Shown here: in pieces, positions 1-10,245 of the stretch
Position numbering within the stretch: position 1 is the first letter of the stretch
Layout: the number at the start of each line of letters is the position of its first letter
From: Caldovatus sediminis
GTDB lineage: Bacteria; Pseudomonadota; Alphaproteobacteria; Acetobacterales; Acetobacteraceae
Assembly (NCBI RefSeq): GCF_014644455.1
Contig: NZ_BMKS01000003.1
Location: 151,930 to 215,929 of the forward strand
Length of the DNA stretch: 64,000 nucleotides
Direction of reading: 5' to 3'
The notes under the pieces: model-generated
Seen by the model: the letters and a program-made list of their open reading frames with translations, nothing else
Databases searched by the model: none
Told to the model about the DNA's origin: nothing
Made by a program: the position numbers and the translations under genes

Positions 1-131
1 GCGGTGCTCTCGGCGAAGGCGATCAGCGTGAAGTCCGATCCGCCCGGGCGGTGGCGCAGCTGCACCCCGTTCGAATCATACAGCAGGGCGGCGTCCTTCG
101 TGCCGCGGCGGGTCGTTATGGGCTGGCTCAC
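1..131 (-). CDS. Partial unknown protein (5' end only, runs off left edge)
   Basis: A minus-strand frame opens with GTG at 131 and stays open to the window edge, so only about 43 N-terminal residues are visible. The translation begins VSQPITTRRGTKDAALLYD and includes an RHRPGGSDFTLIAFAE stretch. This looks like genuine protein rather than the Arg/Ala/Pro-rich noise of the shadow frames here. No family was recognised. It would be divergent from the penicillin acylase gene, with a shared upstream region at about 132-299. A purine-rich GAAGGGGGAA lies upstream of the GTG but is spaced rather far away, so the start is uncertain. Confidence 0.4.
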   Translation of the reverse strand, partial: MSQPITTRRGTKDAALLYDSNGVQLRHRPGGSDFTLIAFAEST

Positions 132-299
132 GCCGGGCTGGTTCCCCCTTCGCTCGGATGGCCGCATGCAAGGACACGGCTGCAGGGCGCGGCCCTATCA
201 GGCGCCGGCGGCGCTGTCCAACCCCCGCGCGCGTGGTCGGTCCGGCGGAAGGCGGGACCGGGCTGGTCAAGCGCGCCCGCCCGCGCGATCTACCCGGCC

Positions 300-2882
300 A
301 TGTCGGATGGAGAAGCCCCTCGGCCGCGCCGCCGCCGGCTGCGCCGGATCCTGCTTGCCCTGGCGGGCGTGCTGGCGCTGGTCCCGCTCGGCGGCGCCGG
401 GCTCGTGGGCTGGACCCTGCCCGGGGAAGGGCAGGTCCGGACGGGTCTCGCCGCGGCCGGCCTCGCCGCGCCGGTGCGCATCACCTACGACGGCGCGGGC
501 GTGCCGCTGATCCGCGCGGACTCGGAGCGGGACGCCTGGATCGCGATGGGCTGGCTGCATGCGCGCGATCGCATGTTCCAGATGGACGCGATGCGTCGCG
601 GCGGCGCCGGGCGGCTCTCGGAATGGGCCGGGGAGGGAATGCTGCGCTCCGACCGGTTCGTCCGGCTGCTCGGCCTCGCCCGCCGGGCGGAGGAGGACCT
701 CGCCGCCCTGCCCGAGGAGGTCCGCGACATGCTGGAGGCCTACGCCGCCGGCGTGAACGCCTGGATCGCCGAGCGCGGCCGCTTCGCCGCCCCGGAGTAC
801 CTGCTGCTCGGCCCGCCGGAGCCCTGGACGCCGCGGGACAGCCTGCTCTGGGGGAAGCTGATGGGCCTCTGGCTGTCCGGGAACTGGCGGGTGGAGCTGA
901 GCCGCGCCCGGCTCCTGGCGGCCGGCCTGCCGGCCGAGCGGCTGCGCGACCTCTGGCCCGAGGACGCCAGCGCCGGGCGCCCGGACCTGCCGCCGCGGCC
1001 GGCGCCGGGCGGCGCGGCGCCGGACGGGCGAAGCGATGCCGCCTCGCCCGCCGGGCCGGCGGCGCCCGCTGGCAGCGCCTTGGCGGCGGCGCGGGCGGTG
1101 GCGGGCGGGCACCTGGACCGGCTCGCCGCCGCGCTGCCGGCCTTCCCCGCCGACGCGCCGCTGCCCGCGAGCGCGAGCAACGTCTGGGCGGTGGCGGGCG
1201 CGCGTTCGGCCTCGGGCGGGGCGCTGCTCGCCAGCGACCCCCATCTCGGCTTCGGCGCGCCGATCCAGTGGTACCTGGTGCGGGTCGAGCTCCCCGGCGG
1301 GCGTTTCCTCGCCGGCGCGACCAGCCCGGGCGTGCCGCTGATCGTGATCGGCCGCAACGAGCGCCTCGCCTGGGGCTTCACGACCACGCACTCCGACACC
1401 CAGGACGTGTTCGTCGAGCGTCTCGTCCCCGGGCGGCCGGATCATTACGAGACGCCCGAGGGGCCGCGCCCCTTCCTCGTGCGCGAGGAGCGCATCCGGG
1501 TGCGCGGCATGGCGGAGCCGGTCCCGATGCGGGTGCGCGAGACGCGGCACGGCCCGGTGATCTCCGACCTCGACGCGCCGGGGGGTGTCGGTGACGGCGG
1601 CACGGTGCTGGCGGTGGCGATGGCGAATCTCGCGCCGGGCGACACCGCCGCGGCCGGGCTGCTGGCGCTCAACCGCGCCCGCAGCGTGGAGGAGGCGGCC
1701 AGGGCGGCGGCGCTGATCACGGCCCCGCCGCAGAACCTGACGGTGGCCGACGCGGACGGGCGGATCGCCCTCTATCTGACCGGGCGGGTGCCGGTGCGGC
1801 GTTCCGGCGACGGGACGCTGCCGGCGCCCGGCTGGGACGGCTCGGCGGACTGGCAGGGGTTCCTGCCGTTCCCGGCGCTGCCCCATGTGGTGGACCCGCC
1901 GAGCGGCGTGCTGGCCAACGCCAACAACCGCGTGGCGCCCGCGGAGGGCACGGCGTTCCTCGGCCGCGACTGGTTCGGCGACTGGCGGTTCCGCCGGATC
2001 TTCGAGCTGCTCGGGCGTGCCGAGCGCCTCGATGCGGCGGGCTTCGCGGCGATGCAGACCGACGCGGTCTCGCTCTTCGCGCGCGAGGAGGCGCTGCCCG
2101 CGCTGCGCCGCCTGGTGGCCCCTCCGGGGGCCGGCGGCGACGGCGTCGCGCTTGCGGCCTACCGCCTGGTTCTGGGCGAGGGGAGGGGAGCCGTCGCGGA
2201 CGGAGGCTGGGATGGGCGGATGGATGCCGACCGTCCGGAGCCGCTGATCTTCCACGCCTGGCTGCGCGCCTTCGGCCGTGCCGCGCTCGCCACCGGCGGG
2301 GTGCCGGAGGGGGCGTGGGCGCCGTCCGCGCCGGAGTTCCTGCGCGCCCTGCTGGGCGCGGCGGTCCGCGCCGATTCGGAGCCGGAGGCTGCGGCCTCCG
2401 CGGCGCACTGGTGCGGGCCGGGCGGCTGCGCGGCCCTGGCGCGGGCCGCGCTCGAGGAGGCGGTCGCGGAGCTCAGGGCGCGGCACGGCGCCGACCCGGC
2501 GCGCTGGCGCTGGGGCGAGGCGCATGTGGCGCGGTTCGAGCATCCGCTGCTGCGCTTCGTGCCCGGCATCGCGCCGCTGGTGCGCCTCGCCGTCCCGACC
2601 CCCGGCGACGGCGAGACGATCAACCGCGGCACGCTGCGGGGAGGAAACGGTCCCGACGCCTTCGCCCATGTCCAGGGCGCGGGGCTGCGGATGGTCCTCG
2701 ACCTGGGCGATCCCGACGGGGCGCCGCGCGCGATCATCGCCACCGGCCAGTCCGGCCACCCCTTCTCGCGCCACTGGGGCGACCTGCTGGAGCCCTGGCG
2801 GGACGGGACCATGCTGCGCCTCGGGGGCACGGCCAATCCAACCGCCGGCGGCGCGGCGGCGCGGATCGTGCTCGCGCCGTGA
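300..2882 (+). CDS. Penicillin acylase family protein (Ntn hydrolase)
   Basis: Predicted 860-residue precursor of the penicillin/cephalosporin/acyl-homoserine-lactone acylase family, which cleaves amide bonds after autoproteolysis into alpha and beta chains. An N-terminal hydrophobic segment (about residues 14-38) follows a run of arginines and would act as signal or membrane anchor. An Ala/Pro-rich stretch at about 225-285 looks like the spacer peptide. It ends at the SNVWAVAG motif, whose Ser at about residue 293 is the expected N-terminal nucleophile of the beta chain. Conserved blocks follow (SDPHLGF; GFTTTHSDTQD). I chose the ATG at 300 because upstream codons are low-complexity and the arginine-plus-hydrophobic N-terminus starts there. 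The natural substrate cannot be told from sequence; quorum-signal or beta-lactam acylase are both possible. Confidence 0.9.
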   Translation: MSDGEAPRPRRRRLRRILLALAGVLALVPLGGAGLVGWTLPGEGQVRTGLAAAGLAAPVRITYDGAGVPLIRADSERDAWIAMGWLHARDRMFQMDAMRRGGAGRLSEWAGEGMLRSDRFVRLLGLARRAEEDLAALPEEVRDMLEAYAAGVNAWIAERGRFAAPEYLLLGPPEPWTPRDSLLWGKLMGLWLSGNWRVELSRARLLAAGLPAERLRDLWPEDASAGRPDLPPRPAPGGAAPDGRSDAASPAGPAAPAGSALAAARAVAGGHLDRLAAALPAFPADAPLPASASNVWAVAGARSASGGALLASDPHLGFGAPIQWYLVRVELPGGRFLAGATSPGVPLIVIGRNERLAWGFTTTHSDTQDVFVERLVPGRPDHYETPEGPRPFLVREERIRVRGMAEPVPMRVRETRHGPVISDLDAPGGVGDGGTVLAVAMANLAPGDTAAAGLLALNRARSVEEAARAAALITAPPQNLTVADADGRIALYLTGRVPVRRSGDGTLPAPGWDGSADWQGFLPFPALPHVVDPPSGVLANANNRVAPAEGTAFLGRDWFGDWRFRRIFELLGRAERLDAAGFAAMQTDAVSLFAREEALPALRRLVAPPGAGGDGVALAAYRLVLGEGRGAVADGGWDGRMDADRPEPLIFHAWLRAFGRAALATGGVPEGAWAPSAPEFLRALLGAAVRADSEPEAAASAAHWCGPGGCAALARAALEEAVAELRARHGADPARWRWGEAHVARFEHPLLRFVPGIAPLVRLAVPTPGDGETINRGTLRGGNGPDAFAHVQGAGLRMVLDLGDPDGAPRAIIATGQSGHPFSRHWGDLLEPWRDGTMLRLGGTANPTAGGAAARIVLAP

Positions 2883-3007
2883 CCGGGCGGACGCCGGAAG
2901 GCGGGCGGGGCCGTCACCGTGGCGTGGCGGCGGGGTACCACGGCGAACCGGACGGCGGATGGGCGGTTGATTTGCCACGCCTGCCCGCCGAGACTGGTCG
3001 CGTCACG

Positions 3008-3796
3008 ATGCACCACCGAACCGCCCGCCGACCGCAATTCTTCTATACCACCGCGCCGCTGCCCTGCCCCTACCTGCCCGGGCGGACGGAGCGGAAGATC
3101 GTGACCGAGCTTTCCGGAACCGATGCGGAGGCGCTGCACGACCGCCTCTCGCGGGCGGGCTTCCGGCGCAGCCACAACATCGCCTACTCGCCCGTCTGCC
3201 CGGGCTGCGCGGCCTGCATCCCGATCCGCATCGTCGCCGGCGAGTTCGAGCCGGACCGCGGCCAGCGCCGCATCCAGCGGGCCAATGCCGACCTGGTGGG
3301 CTTCGAGATGCCGGCGCGCGCCACCGCGGAGCAGTTCGCGCTGTTCCAGCGCTACCAGAAGGCGCGCCACGGCGACGGCGACATGGCCGCGATGGGCTTC
3401 TACGACTACCGCGCCATGGTCGAGGACACGCCGATCACCACCGGCATGGTCGAGTTCCGCGACTCCCGCGACCGGCTGCTGGGCGCGTGCCTGACCGACT
3501 GGCTGAGCGACGGGCTGTCCGCCGTGTACAGCTTCTACGAGCCGGCGGAGGGGCGGCGCTCGCTCGGCACCTACGCGATCCTGTGGCTGGTGGCGCGCGC
3601 GAGGGCGCTGCGCCTGCCCTATGTCTACCTCGGCTACTGGGTGCCGGAGAGCCGCAAGATGTCCTACAAGTCGCGCTTCCGGCCGAGCGAGGTGCTGACG
3701 GGCGGCCTCTGGCGCGCGCTCCCCGACCATGCCGGGCGGGACGGGGCGCCGGACCAGTCGCCGACGACCGTCCTGGCGCCCGAGACGACGGGCTAG
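3008..3796 (+). CDS. bpt: Aspartate/glutamate leucyltransferase (bacterial N-end rule transferase)
   Basis: 262-residue protein matching the bacterial ATE1-like leucyltransferase family, which moves leucine from Leu-tRNA onto proteins with N-terminal Asp or Glu and so marks them for ClpAP degradation. Visible family features are the N-terminal FFYTTAPLPCPYLPGR segment, the cysteine cluster SPVCPGCAACIPIR, and the C-terminal half with YLGYWVPESRKMSYKSRF, typical of the acyl-transferase domain. The length is normal for the family (about 240-270). The start is the ATG giving MHHRTARRPQFFY. It is monocistronic by spacing, 125 bp after the acylase gene. The same frame is open far upstream, but that part is Arg/Gly-rich shadow sequence. 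Confidence 0.95.
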   Translation: MHHRTARRPQFFYTTAPLPCPYLPGRTERKIVTELSGTDAEALHDRLSRAGFRRSHNIAYSPVCPGCAACIPIRIVAGEFEPDRGQRRIQRANADLVGFEMPARATAEQFALFQRYQKARHGDGDMAAMGFYDYRAMVEDTPITTGMVEFRDSRDRLLGACLTDWLSDGLSAVYSFYEPAEGRRSLGTYAILWLVARARALRLPYVYLGYWVPESRKMSYKSRFRPSEVLTGGLWRALPDHAGRDGAPDQSPTTVLAPETTG

Positions 3797-3935
3797 GGGC
3801 GGCGCCGGGGCGACGGTCGAGGGGCCGCGCGCAGGGGATCGTCAATGCCTGTCGGGATGGTGTTGCGGGCCGGGGAACGCGGAGGCGCGCCCCGGCGGAC
3901 GACACCGGGTCGTCGCTGAAGAGGAGAATCGCACA

Positions 3936-4931
3936 GTGACCACGAGGTCTGCATGCGGCCGGCGCCCTGCGCTGATCGGCGCCGGCACCGCCATGCTCGG
4001 TGCCGCCTTGCCGGCGCCGGCGCGGCCGTCGCAGGGCTGGAAGCCGCCGCGGACGGTCACCATCGTGGTGCCCTTCGCCGCCGGATCGGGCACCGACGCC
4101 ATCACTCGCATCCTCGCGCAGCAGCTCGAGCCGGAATGGGGGCAGCCGGTCGTGGTGGAGAACCGGGCCGGCGCGAACGGCTCGCTCGCCGCCTCCCAGG
4201 TCGCGCGCGCGGCGCCGGACGGGCTGACCCTGATGATGACGACGAACACGCCGCACGCGGCCAATCCGGCGCTGATGAAGCGGCTGGACTACGACCCCGT
4301 GGGCGGCTTCACGCCGATCGCGCGGGCAGGGAACTACACCTTCTGGCTGGTGGTCGGCGAGGCATCGCCGGTGCGTTCGCTGCGCGAGCTGCTGGACCGG
4401 GCGCGCGCCCGGCCGGGCGAGGTGACCTACGCCTCCGGCAACTCCACCGGGATCGTCGCCGGCGCGACGATCGCGCGGATGGGCGGCGTGGAGATGACCC
4501 ACGTCCCCTACCGCAGCACGCCGCCGGCGATGACCGACGTGATCGCCGGGCGGGTGAGCTGCATGGTGGTGGACGTCTCCGCCTCGCTCGGCCATGTCCG
4601 GGAGGGGCGGCTCCGCGCGCTCGGCGTCACCAGCCGCGAGCGCAGCGCCCTCGTGCCCGACGTGCCGAGCCTGCACGAGGCCGGCCTGCCCGGCTTCAAC
4701 GTGGTCGCCTGGGCAGGGCTGGTGGGGCCGGCGCGGATGCCGCCGGAGGTGGTGGCGAGCATCAATGCCGTCTTCCGCAGGCTCTGGGAGCGGCCGGAGA
4801 CGGTGCAGCGCCTCGCCGGCATCGGCTTCGAGGCCAAGACCTCGACGCCCGAGGAATTCGCCGAGTTCATCCGCGGCGAGATCGCCCATTGGGGCAGCAT
4901 GGTCCGCGCTGCCGGCATCGAGCCGGAGTGA
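3936..4931 (+). CDS. Bug-family tripartite tricarboxylate transporter substrate-binding protein
   Basis: 331-residue periplasmic receptor of the Bug/TctC family. The GTG start at 3936 follows GAGGAG at 3921-3926 and gives a short basic N-terminus and a hydrophobic Ala/Gly segment (about residues 9-27), a plausible export signal. Family signatures are [17 protein letters not shown] near the mature N-terminus, [12 protein letters not shown], the [18 protein letters not shown] ligand-binding region and [18 protein letters not shown]. No TctA or TctB membrane components are adjacent. This is usual for the large orphan receptor sets in Roseomonas/Bordetella-type genomes, where receptors either share a transporter or act as sensors. 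The ligand is unknown. Confidence 0.9.
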   Translation: MTTRSACGRRPALIGAGTAMLGAALPAPARPSQGWKPPRTVTIVVPFAAGSGTDAITRILAQQLEPEWGQPVVVENRAGANGSLAASQVARAAPDGLTLMMTTNTPHAANPALMKRLDYDPVGGFTPIARAGNYTFWLVVGEASPVRSLRELLDRARARPGEVTYASGNSTGIVAGATIARMGGVEMTHVPYRSTPPAMTDVIAGRVSCMVVDVSASLGHVREGRLRALGVTSRERSALVPDVPSLHEAGLPGFNVVAWAGLVGPARMPPEVVASINAVFRRLWERPETVQRLAGIGFEAKTSTPEEFAEFIRGEIAHWGSMVRAAGIEPE

Positions 4932-5142
4932 GGAAGGGGCCGCGGCCGGCGGCGCGCGACCCCGGCGCGGCCCGCCGCCGCGGACATGGCGGAGGGCAGG
5001 GCCCGGACGCCGCCGCCCTCGCGTCCGCGGGATGGCCCTGCGGCGGCCGAGCGGCTACCGTCCGGCGGCCAACCCGGCCGCGGCGTCCTCCACGGATGGG
5101 CGCCGGGGCCGATCGCAACGACGCCCGCTCAGGAACCCCGCC

Positions 5143-6999
5143 ATGCCGCAGTACCGCTCGCGCACCACCACCCACGGCCGCAACATGGCGGGCGCGCGGG
5201 GGCTGTGGCGCGCCACCGGCATGAGGGACGGCGACTTCGGCAAGCCGATCATCGCGGTGGCCAACAGCTTCACCCAGTTCGTGCCCGGCCACGTCCACCT
5301 CAAGGATCTCGGCCAGCTCGTCGCGCGGGAGATCGAGGCCGCGGGCGGCGTGGCCAAGGAGTTCAACACCATCGCGGTGGACGACGGCATCGCCATGGGC
5401 CACGACGGCATGCTCTACAGCCTGCCCTCGCGCGAGCTGATCGCCGACAGCGTGGAGTACATGGTCAACGCGCACTGCGCCGACGCCATGGTCTGCATCT
5501 CCAACTGCGACAAGATCACGCCGGGCATGCTGATGGCCGCGATGCGGCTGAACGTCCCGGCGATCTTCGTCTCCGGCGGGCCGATGGAGGCCGGCAAGGT
5601 GGTGCACCGCGGGCGGAAGCGGGCGGTGGACCTGATCGACGCCATGGTCGCCGCCGCCGACGCCGCGGTGACCGACGAGGAGGTGGGGGTGATCGAGCGC
5701 TCCGCCTGCCCGACCTGCGGCTCCTGCTCCGGCATGTTCACCGCCAACTCGATGAACTGCCTGACCGAGGCGCTCGGCCTCGCGCTGCCCGGCAACGGCA
5801 CCCTGGTCGCGACGCACGCCGACCGGCGGCGGCTGTTCGTCGAGGCCGGGCGCCGGATCGTCGAGATCACCCGCGCCTACTACGAGACCGACGACACGTC
5901 CGTGCTGCCGCGCAGCATCGCCACCTTCGCCGCCTTCGAGAACGCGATGACGCTCGACATCGCCATGGGCGGCTCGACCAACACCGTGCTGCACCTGCTC
6001 GCCGCCGCGCACGAGGCCGGGGTGGACTTCACCATGCGCGACATCGACCGCCTGTCGCGGCGGGTGCCGGTGCTGTGCAAGGTGGCCCCCTCGGTCGCCG
6101 ACGTGCACGTCGAGGACGTGCACCGCGCCGGCGGCATCATGGGCATCCTGGGCGAGCTCGACCGCGCCGGGCTGCTCGACGTCTCGGTCGGCCGCGTGGA
6201 CGCGCCGACGCTGGCGGAGGCGCTCGAGCGCTGGGACGTGCGGCGCACCGCGGACGAGGCGGTGCGCGTGTTCTACCGCGCCGCGCCGGGCGGCGTGCCG
6301 ACCACCGAGGCGTTCAGCCAGAGCGCGCGCTGGGACGCGCTCGACCTCGACCGCGGCGCGGGCGTGATCCGCGACGCGGCGCACGCCTTCTCGGCCGATG
6401 GCGGGCTCGCCGTGCTCTACGGCAACCTCGCCGAGGAGGGCTGCATCGTGAAGACCGCGGGGGTGGACGAGAGCATCCTCCGCTTCGCCGGCCCGGCCCG
6501 CGTCTTCGAGAGCCAGGACGCGGCGGTGACGGGCATCCTCGGCGGCGCGGTGCAGCCAGGCGAGGTCGTGATCGTCCGCTACGAGGGGCCGCGCGGCGGG
6601 CCGGGGATGCAGGAGATGCTCTACCCGACGAGCTACCTGAAGTCGAAGGGCCTCGGGAAGCTCTGCGCGCTGGTGACGGACGGGCGCTTCTCGGGGGGAA
6701 GCTCCGGCCTCTCGATCGGGCACGTCTCGCCCGAGGCGGCGGAGGGCGGGCTGATCGGCCTGGTCGAGGACGGCGACCGGATCGAGATCGACATCCCGGG
6801 GCGCCGGATCCACCTCGCCGTGCCGGAGGCCGACTTGGCGCGGCGCCGCGCAGCGATGGAGGCGAGGGGCGAGGCGGCGTGGCAGCCGGCCGAGCCGCGC
6901 AAGCGGCAGGTCTCGACCGCCCTGCGGGCCTACGCGGCGATGGCCACCAGCGCGGCGCGCGGTGCCGTGCGCGACGTCGATTCGGTGCGGCGGCGCTGA
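5143..6999 (+). CDS. ilvD: Dihydroxy-acid dehydratase
   Basis: 618-residue IlvD, which dehydrates 2,3-dihydroxy-isovalerate and 2,3-dihydroxy-3-methylvalerate in the branched-chain amino-acid pathway. It carries the IlvD/Edd family blocks: [44 protein letters not shown] and [19 protein letters not shown], the last two supplying iron-sulfur cluster cysteines. The C-terminal part has [12 protein letters not shown] and [13 protein letters not shown], typical of the family. The length matches the long (E. coli-like) IlvD type. The ATG at 5143 gives the expected [19 protein letters not shown] start. No other ilv gene is adjacent. Confidence 0.97.
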   Translation: MPQYRSRTTTHGRNMAGARGLWRATGMRDGDFGKPIIAVANSFTQFVPGHVHLKDLGQLVAREIEAAGGVAKEFNTIAVDDGIAMGHDGMLYSLPSRELIADSVEYMVNAHCADAMVCISNCDKITPGMLMAAMRLNVPAIFVSGGPMEAGKVVHRGRKRAVDLIDAMVAAADAAVTDEEVGVIERSACPTCGSCSGMFTANSMNCLTEALGLALPGNGTLVATHADRRRLFVEAGRRIVEITRAYYETDDTSVLPRSIATFAAFENAMTLDIAMGGSTNTVLHLLAAAHEAGVDFTMRDIDRLSRRVPVLCKVAPSVADVHVEDVHRAGGIMGILGELDRAGLLDVSVGRVDAPTLAEALERWDVRRTADEAVRVFYRAAPGGVPTTEAFSQSARWDALDLDRGAGVIRDAAHAFSADGGLAVLYGNLAEEGCIVKTAGVDESILRFAGPARVFESQDAAVTGILGGAVQPGEVVIVRYEGPRGGPGMQEMLYPTSYLKSKGLGKLCALVTDGRFSGGSSGLSIGHVSPEAAEGGLIGLVEDGDRIEIDIPGRRIHLAVPEADLARRRAAMEARGEAAWQPAEPRKRQVSTALRAYAAMATSAARGAVRDVDSVRRR

Positions 7000-7297
7000 T
7001 CGCGCGGCGGGGATCGGGCCGGCGGTCCGCGGCGGCCGCGCGGCGCGCCGAGCGGCATCGGGCTCCCGCGCGGCGGGGCCAGGTCGGGCGGTGCTGAACG
7101 GACCGGGCGGCCGGCGCGCGCAGAGGAGGCGGCGGCCCGACGGTTCGGGTTGACCCGCCGCGCGGGCAAACACTACCGTCTGCCCAACGCGCCATGCGTG
7201 CGCGGCCCGGCCTGCCTCGGGCGGCCGGGGGGGAGGCGTCCGATGGCCGCAACGCGGCGTGCGACGGCACGGCCATGACCGGTGCGGTCGCGGTCTG

Positions 7298-8254
7298 ATG
7301 TTCACCTACGTCCTTCGCCGGCTCCTGTTCGGCGCGCTGACCGTGCTCGGCGTCTCGGTCGTCGTCTTCGTGATCATGCGGATCCTGCCGGGGGACCCGC
7401 TGGTCGCGATCTTCGGCCCGGACGGCTTCACCAGGCTCACCGAGGAGCAGCGCGCCGGCTACATGGCGGAGCTCGGGCTGAGCGATCCGCTGCCGGTGCA
7501 GTACCTGCGCTGGATGGGCGACATCCTGCGGGGCGAACTCGGCCGCTCCTTCTTCCGGTCCGAGAGCGTGGCCGAGATGATCCTCCGGCGCGGCCCGCTG
7601 ACGGCGCAGATCGCGCTGCTCTCCGTGGTGCTGTCCTGGCTTGTCGGCATCCCGGTGGCGCTGGTCAGCGCGCTCCGGCCCAACAGCCTCGCCGACAACG
7701 TCGCGAGGGTCCTCAGCATCCTGTTCCTGGCGGTGCCCGGCTTCTGGCTCGGCATGCTGATCGTGCTCGGCCTGCTCTTCGCCTTCGGCTACCGCGCGCC
7801 GCTGACCGGCGCCTCGCTGCTCTCCGATCCCTGGACCACGCTGCAGATGATCATCGGCCCGGCGATCGTGCTCGGGCTCGGACAGGCGGCCTACGTCGCG
7901 CGCATGGCGCGCTCCAGCCTGCTCGAGGTGATCCGCGAGGATTACGTGCGCACGGCGCGGGCGAAGGGGCTGAACAGCCGCGCCGTCATCGTCCTGCACG
8001 CGCTGCCCAACGCGCTGCTGCCGGTGGTCACGCTCTCCGGCATCCTGCTCGGCTTCGTGCTCGCCGGCTCGATCCCGGTGGAGCGCGCCTTCGGAACGCC
8101 GGGGCTCGGCTACGCGATGTACACCGCCGTCAGCGAGCGCGACGTGTTCGTGATGCAGAACCTGGTGTTCCTCTACGCCGTGGTGTTCGTCGTCCTGAAC
8201 ATCCTGGTGGACGTGCTGAACGCCTGGCTCGACCCGAGGATCCGCCTGCGATGA
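7298..8254 (+). CDS. Oligopeptide/dipeptide-type ABC transporter permease (DppB-like)
   Basis: 318-residue inner-membrane permease. It starts MFTYVLRRLLFGALTVLGVSVV, with the usual first transmembrane helix and cytoplasmic arginines, followed by the ILPGDPL motif and an extended periplasmic loop. The binding-protein-dependent transport domain has about five further helices and the EAA-loop sequence VIREDYVRTARAKGLNSR, which contacts the ATPases. It is translationally coupled by an ATGA overlap to the second permease. Together with that permease and the divergent ATPase and receptor genes it makes a complete peptide/nickel-class (PepT) importer. The substrate could be a peptide or another medium-size solute. 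Confidence 0.94.
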   Translation: MFTYVLRRLLFGALTVLGVSVVVFVIMRILPGDPLVAIFGPDGFTRLTEEQRAGYMAELGLSDPLPVQYLRWMGDILRGELGRSFFRSESVAEMILRRGPLTAQIALLSVVLSWLVGIPVALVSALRPNSLADNVARVLSILFLAVPGFWLGMLIVLGLLFAFGYRAPLTGASLLSDPWTTLQMIIGPAIVLGLGQAAYVARMARSSLLEVIREDYVRTARAKGLNSRAVIVLHALPNALLPVVTLSGILLGFVLAGSIPVERAFGTPGLGYAMYTAVSERDVFVMQNLVFLYAVVFVVLNILVDVLNAWLDPRIRLR

Positions 8255-9168
8255 GCGTCGCCGCCCCTGCGCCGGAATCCGCATCCGCTGCTGTCGCGTC
8301 CGCCGGGCGGCGGCCGCGGCGCGGCATCGGCGTCGCCCTGGCCGCGTTCGCGCGACGGTCGCCGCTCTCGGCCTTCTGGGGGGTCGTGGCCGCGGCGATC
8401 GTGCTGGTCGCGCTCGCCGCGCCGCTGATCGCGCCGAGCGACCCGCTGGCGGCGAACTTCCGCCAGATGGGAAGGCCGCCGAGCGAGGCCGCTTGGTTCG
8501 GCACCGACCAGGTCGGGCGCGACGTGCTGTCGCGCGTGATCCACGGCAGCCGCGTGTCGCTGACCGTCGCCTTCGGGGCGGTGCTGCTCGGGACGACGCT
8601 CGGCGCGCTCTGGGGCCTCGCCTGCGGCTTCTTCGGCGGGCGGTTCGACCTCGTCAGCCAGCGCGTCATCGAGTTCATGCAGTCCTTCCCGGACCTGATC
8701 CTGGCGATGGCGATCGCCATGGCGCTCGGCGCCGGCACCGGCACGGTGATCGTCGCGATCGCGATCACCCGCATCCCGTTCGGCGGGCGGGTGATCCGCT
8801 CGGTCGTGCTGTCGGTGAAGGAGATGCCGTTCGTCGAGGCGGCGCGGGGGCTCGGCGCGTCGAAGTGGCGGTTGATGTTCCGCCACATCCTGCCGCAGTG
8901 CGTCGCGCCCTACCTGGTCCTGGCGACGGCGCACCTCGGCGTCGCGATCATCATCGAGGCCTCGCTCGGCTTCCTCGGCGTCGGCATCCCGCCGCCCACG
9001 CCGACCTGGGGCAACATGCTGGCGGACAGCCTGAACGCCGGCCTGGTGCCGCCCTGGTGGCTCGTGCTGTTCCCCGGGCTCGCGATCACCCTCACGGTGC
9101 TGGCGTTCAACCTGCTGGGCGACGGGATCCGCGACATGCTGGACCCGAAGCTGCGCGGGTCGGCGTGA
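8251..9168 (+). CDS. Oligopeptide/dipeptide-type ABC transporter permease (DppC-like)
   Basis: 305-residue partner permease. A long Ala/Arg-rich cytoplasmic N-terminus (about 35 residues) precedes the first helix. The N-terminal OppC-type region contains APSDPLAANF and the FGTDQVGRDVLSRVIHGSR motif characteristic of DppC/OppC. The transport domain has EAA-loop residues FVEAARGLGASKWRLMFRHILP and ends LAFNLLGDGIRDMLDPKL, the standard family C-terminus. The start ATG overlaps the stop of the upstream permease by 4 nt. The gene converges with the ATPase genes, with only 15 bp between the two stop codons. Confidence 0.95.
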   Translation: MSVAAPAPESASAAVASAGRRPRRGIGVALAAFARRSPLSAFWGVVAAAIVLVALAAPLIAPSDPLAANFRQMGRPPSEAAWFGTDQVGRDVLSRVIHGSRVSLTVAFGAVLLGTTLGALWGLACGFFGGRFDLVSQRVIEFMQSFPDLILAMAIAMALGAGTGTVIVAIAITRIPFGGRVIRSVVLSVKEMPFVEAARGLGASKWRLMFRHILPQCVAPYLVLATAHLGVAIIIEASLGFLGVGIPPPTPTWGNMLADSLNAGLVPPWWLVLFPGLAITLTVLAFNLLGDGIRDMLDPKLRGSA

Positions 9169-9187
9169 GGCGGCGCCGCGCCCTCAC
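9165..9187. terminator. Short inverted repeat at the convergent stop codons
   Basis: GTGAGG at 9165-9170 pairs with CCTCAC at 9182-9187. The loop is GC-rich, and the two arms contain the stop codons of the convergent permease and ATPase genes. There is no T-run. It could act as a bidirectional stem-loop or be chance in such GC-rich DNA. Confidence 0.3.
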
Positions 9188-10245
9188 CCGGGCTTCGCCA
9201 GCGGGAAGGTCACGCCGCCGTCGTGCAGGTGGCACGCGGCGAGATGCCCGGGCCGGACCTCCCTGAGCGCTGGCGCCTCGCTCCGGCACCGCGCGTGCGC
9301 GTAGGCGCAGCGCGTGTGGAAGTGGCATCCGCTCGGCCGGTTGATCGGGCTCGGCACGTCGCCCGAGAGGATCACGCGCCTGCGCCTGCGCGCCGTCACC
9401 TTGGGGATCGGCACGGCGGAGAGCAGCGCCTCCGTGTAGGGGTGCAGCGGCATCTCGAACAGGCTCGCCCGGTCGGTCAGCTCGACGATCTTGCCGAGGT
9501 ACATCACCGCGACGCGCTGGCTGATATGCTCCACCACCGCGAGATCGTGGGCGATGAACAGGTAGGACAGCCCGTACTCGTCCTGCAGGTCCATCAGCAG
9601 GTTGAGGATCTGCGCCTGGATCGAGACGTCGAGCGCGGAAACCGGCTCGTCGCAGACGATCAGCTCCGGGCCGAGCGCGAGCACGCGCGCGATGCCGATG
9701 CGCTGCCGCTGCCCGCCGGAGAACTCGTGGGGATAGGCGTCCATCTGCTCCGGCCGCAGCCCGACGCGCTCGAACAGCTGCGCCACGCGCTCCCGCCGTT
9801 CCGCCCGCCCGCCGCCGACGCCGTGGATCACCAGCGGCTCGGCGACGATCTCGCCGGCCGGCATGCGCGGGTTGAGCGAGGCGTAGGGGTCCTGGTGGAC
9901 CATCTGCATCCGCCGCCGGAAGGGCAGCATCGCCCGGGCGTCGAGTCGGGTGATGTCCTCGCCGCGGAAGCGGATCTCGCCCGCCGTCGGCTCGAGCAGG
10001 CGGAGCAGCGTGCGGCCGGCGGTGGACTTCCCGCAGCCGCTCTCGCCGACCAGGCCGAGCGTCTCGCCGGGCGCGACGTGGAAGGACACGCCGTCCACCG
10101 CGTGGACCTGGCCCGCGACGCGGCCGAACAGGCCGCGCCGCACCGGGAAGTGCTTCCTGAGGTCGCGCACCTCGACCAGCGCCTCGGCCGGCGCGGCGGG
10201 GACTGCGCGCGCCGGCGACGGCGCGAGGTCGCGCAGCGCGGTCAT
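9184..10245 (-). CDS. Oligopeptide-type ABC transporter ATP-binding protein (OppF/DppF-like)
   Basis: 353-residue ATPase. Walker A GESGCGKS is at about residues 67-74, followed by the Q-loop region [14 protein letters not shown], signature [16 protein letters not shown], Walker [13 protein letters not shown] and switch [12 protein letters not shown]. The C-terminal oligopeptide-transporter domain has the cysteine-containing stretch [16 protein letters not shown] found in OppD/OppF and DppD/DppF proteins. The ATG at 10245 overlaps the stop of the preceding ATPase gene (ATGA), showing translational coupling. Its product should energise the permeases encoded convergently on the other strand. Confidence 0.95.
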   Translation of the reverse strand: MTALRDLAPSPARAVPAAPAEALVEVRDLRKHFPVRRGLFGRVAGQVHAVDGVSFHVAPGETLGLVGESGCGKSTAGRTLLRLLEPTAGEIRFRGEDITRLDARAMLPFRRRMQMVHQDPYASLNPRMPAGEIVAEPLVIHGVGGGRAERRERVAQLFERVGLRPEQMDAYPHEFSGGQRQRIGIARVLALGPELIVCDEPVSALDVSIQAQILNLLMDLQDEYGLSYLFIAHDLAVVEHISQRVAVMYLGKIVELTDRASLFEMPLHPYTEALLSAVPIPKVTARRRRRVILSGDVPSPINRPSGCHFHTRCAYAHARCRSEAPALREVRPGHLAACHLHDGGVTFPLAKPG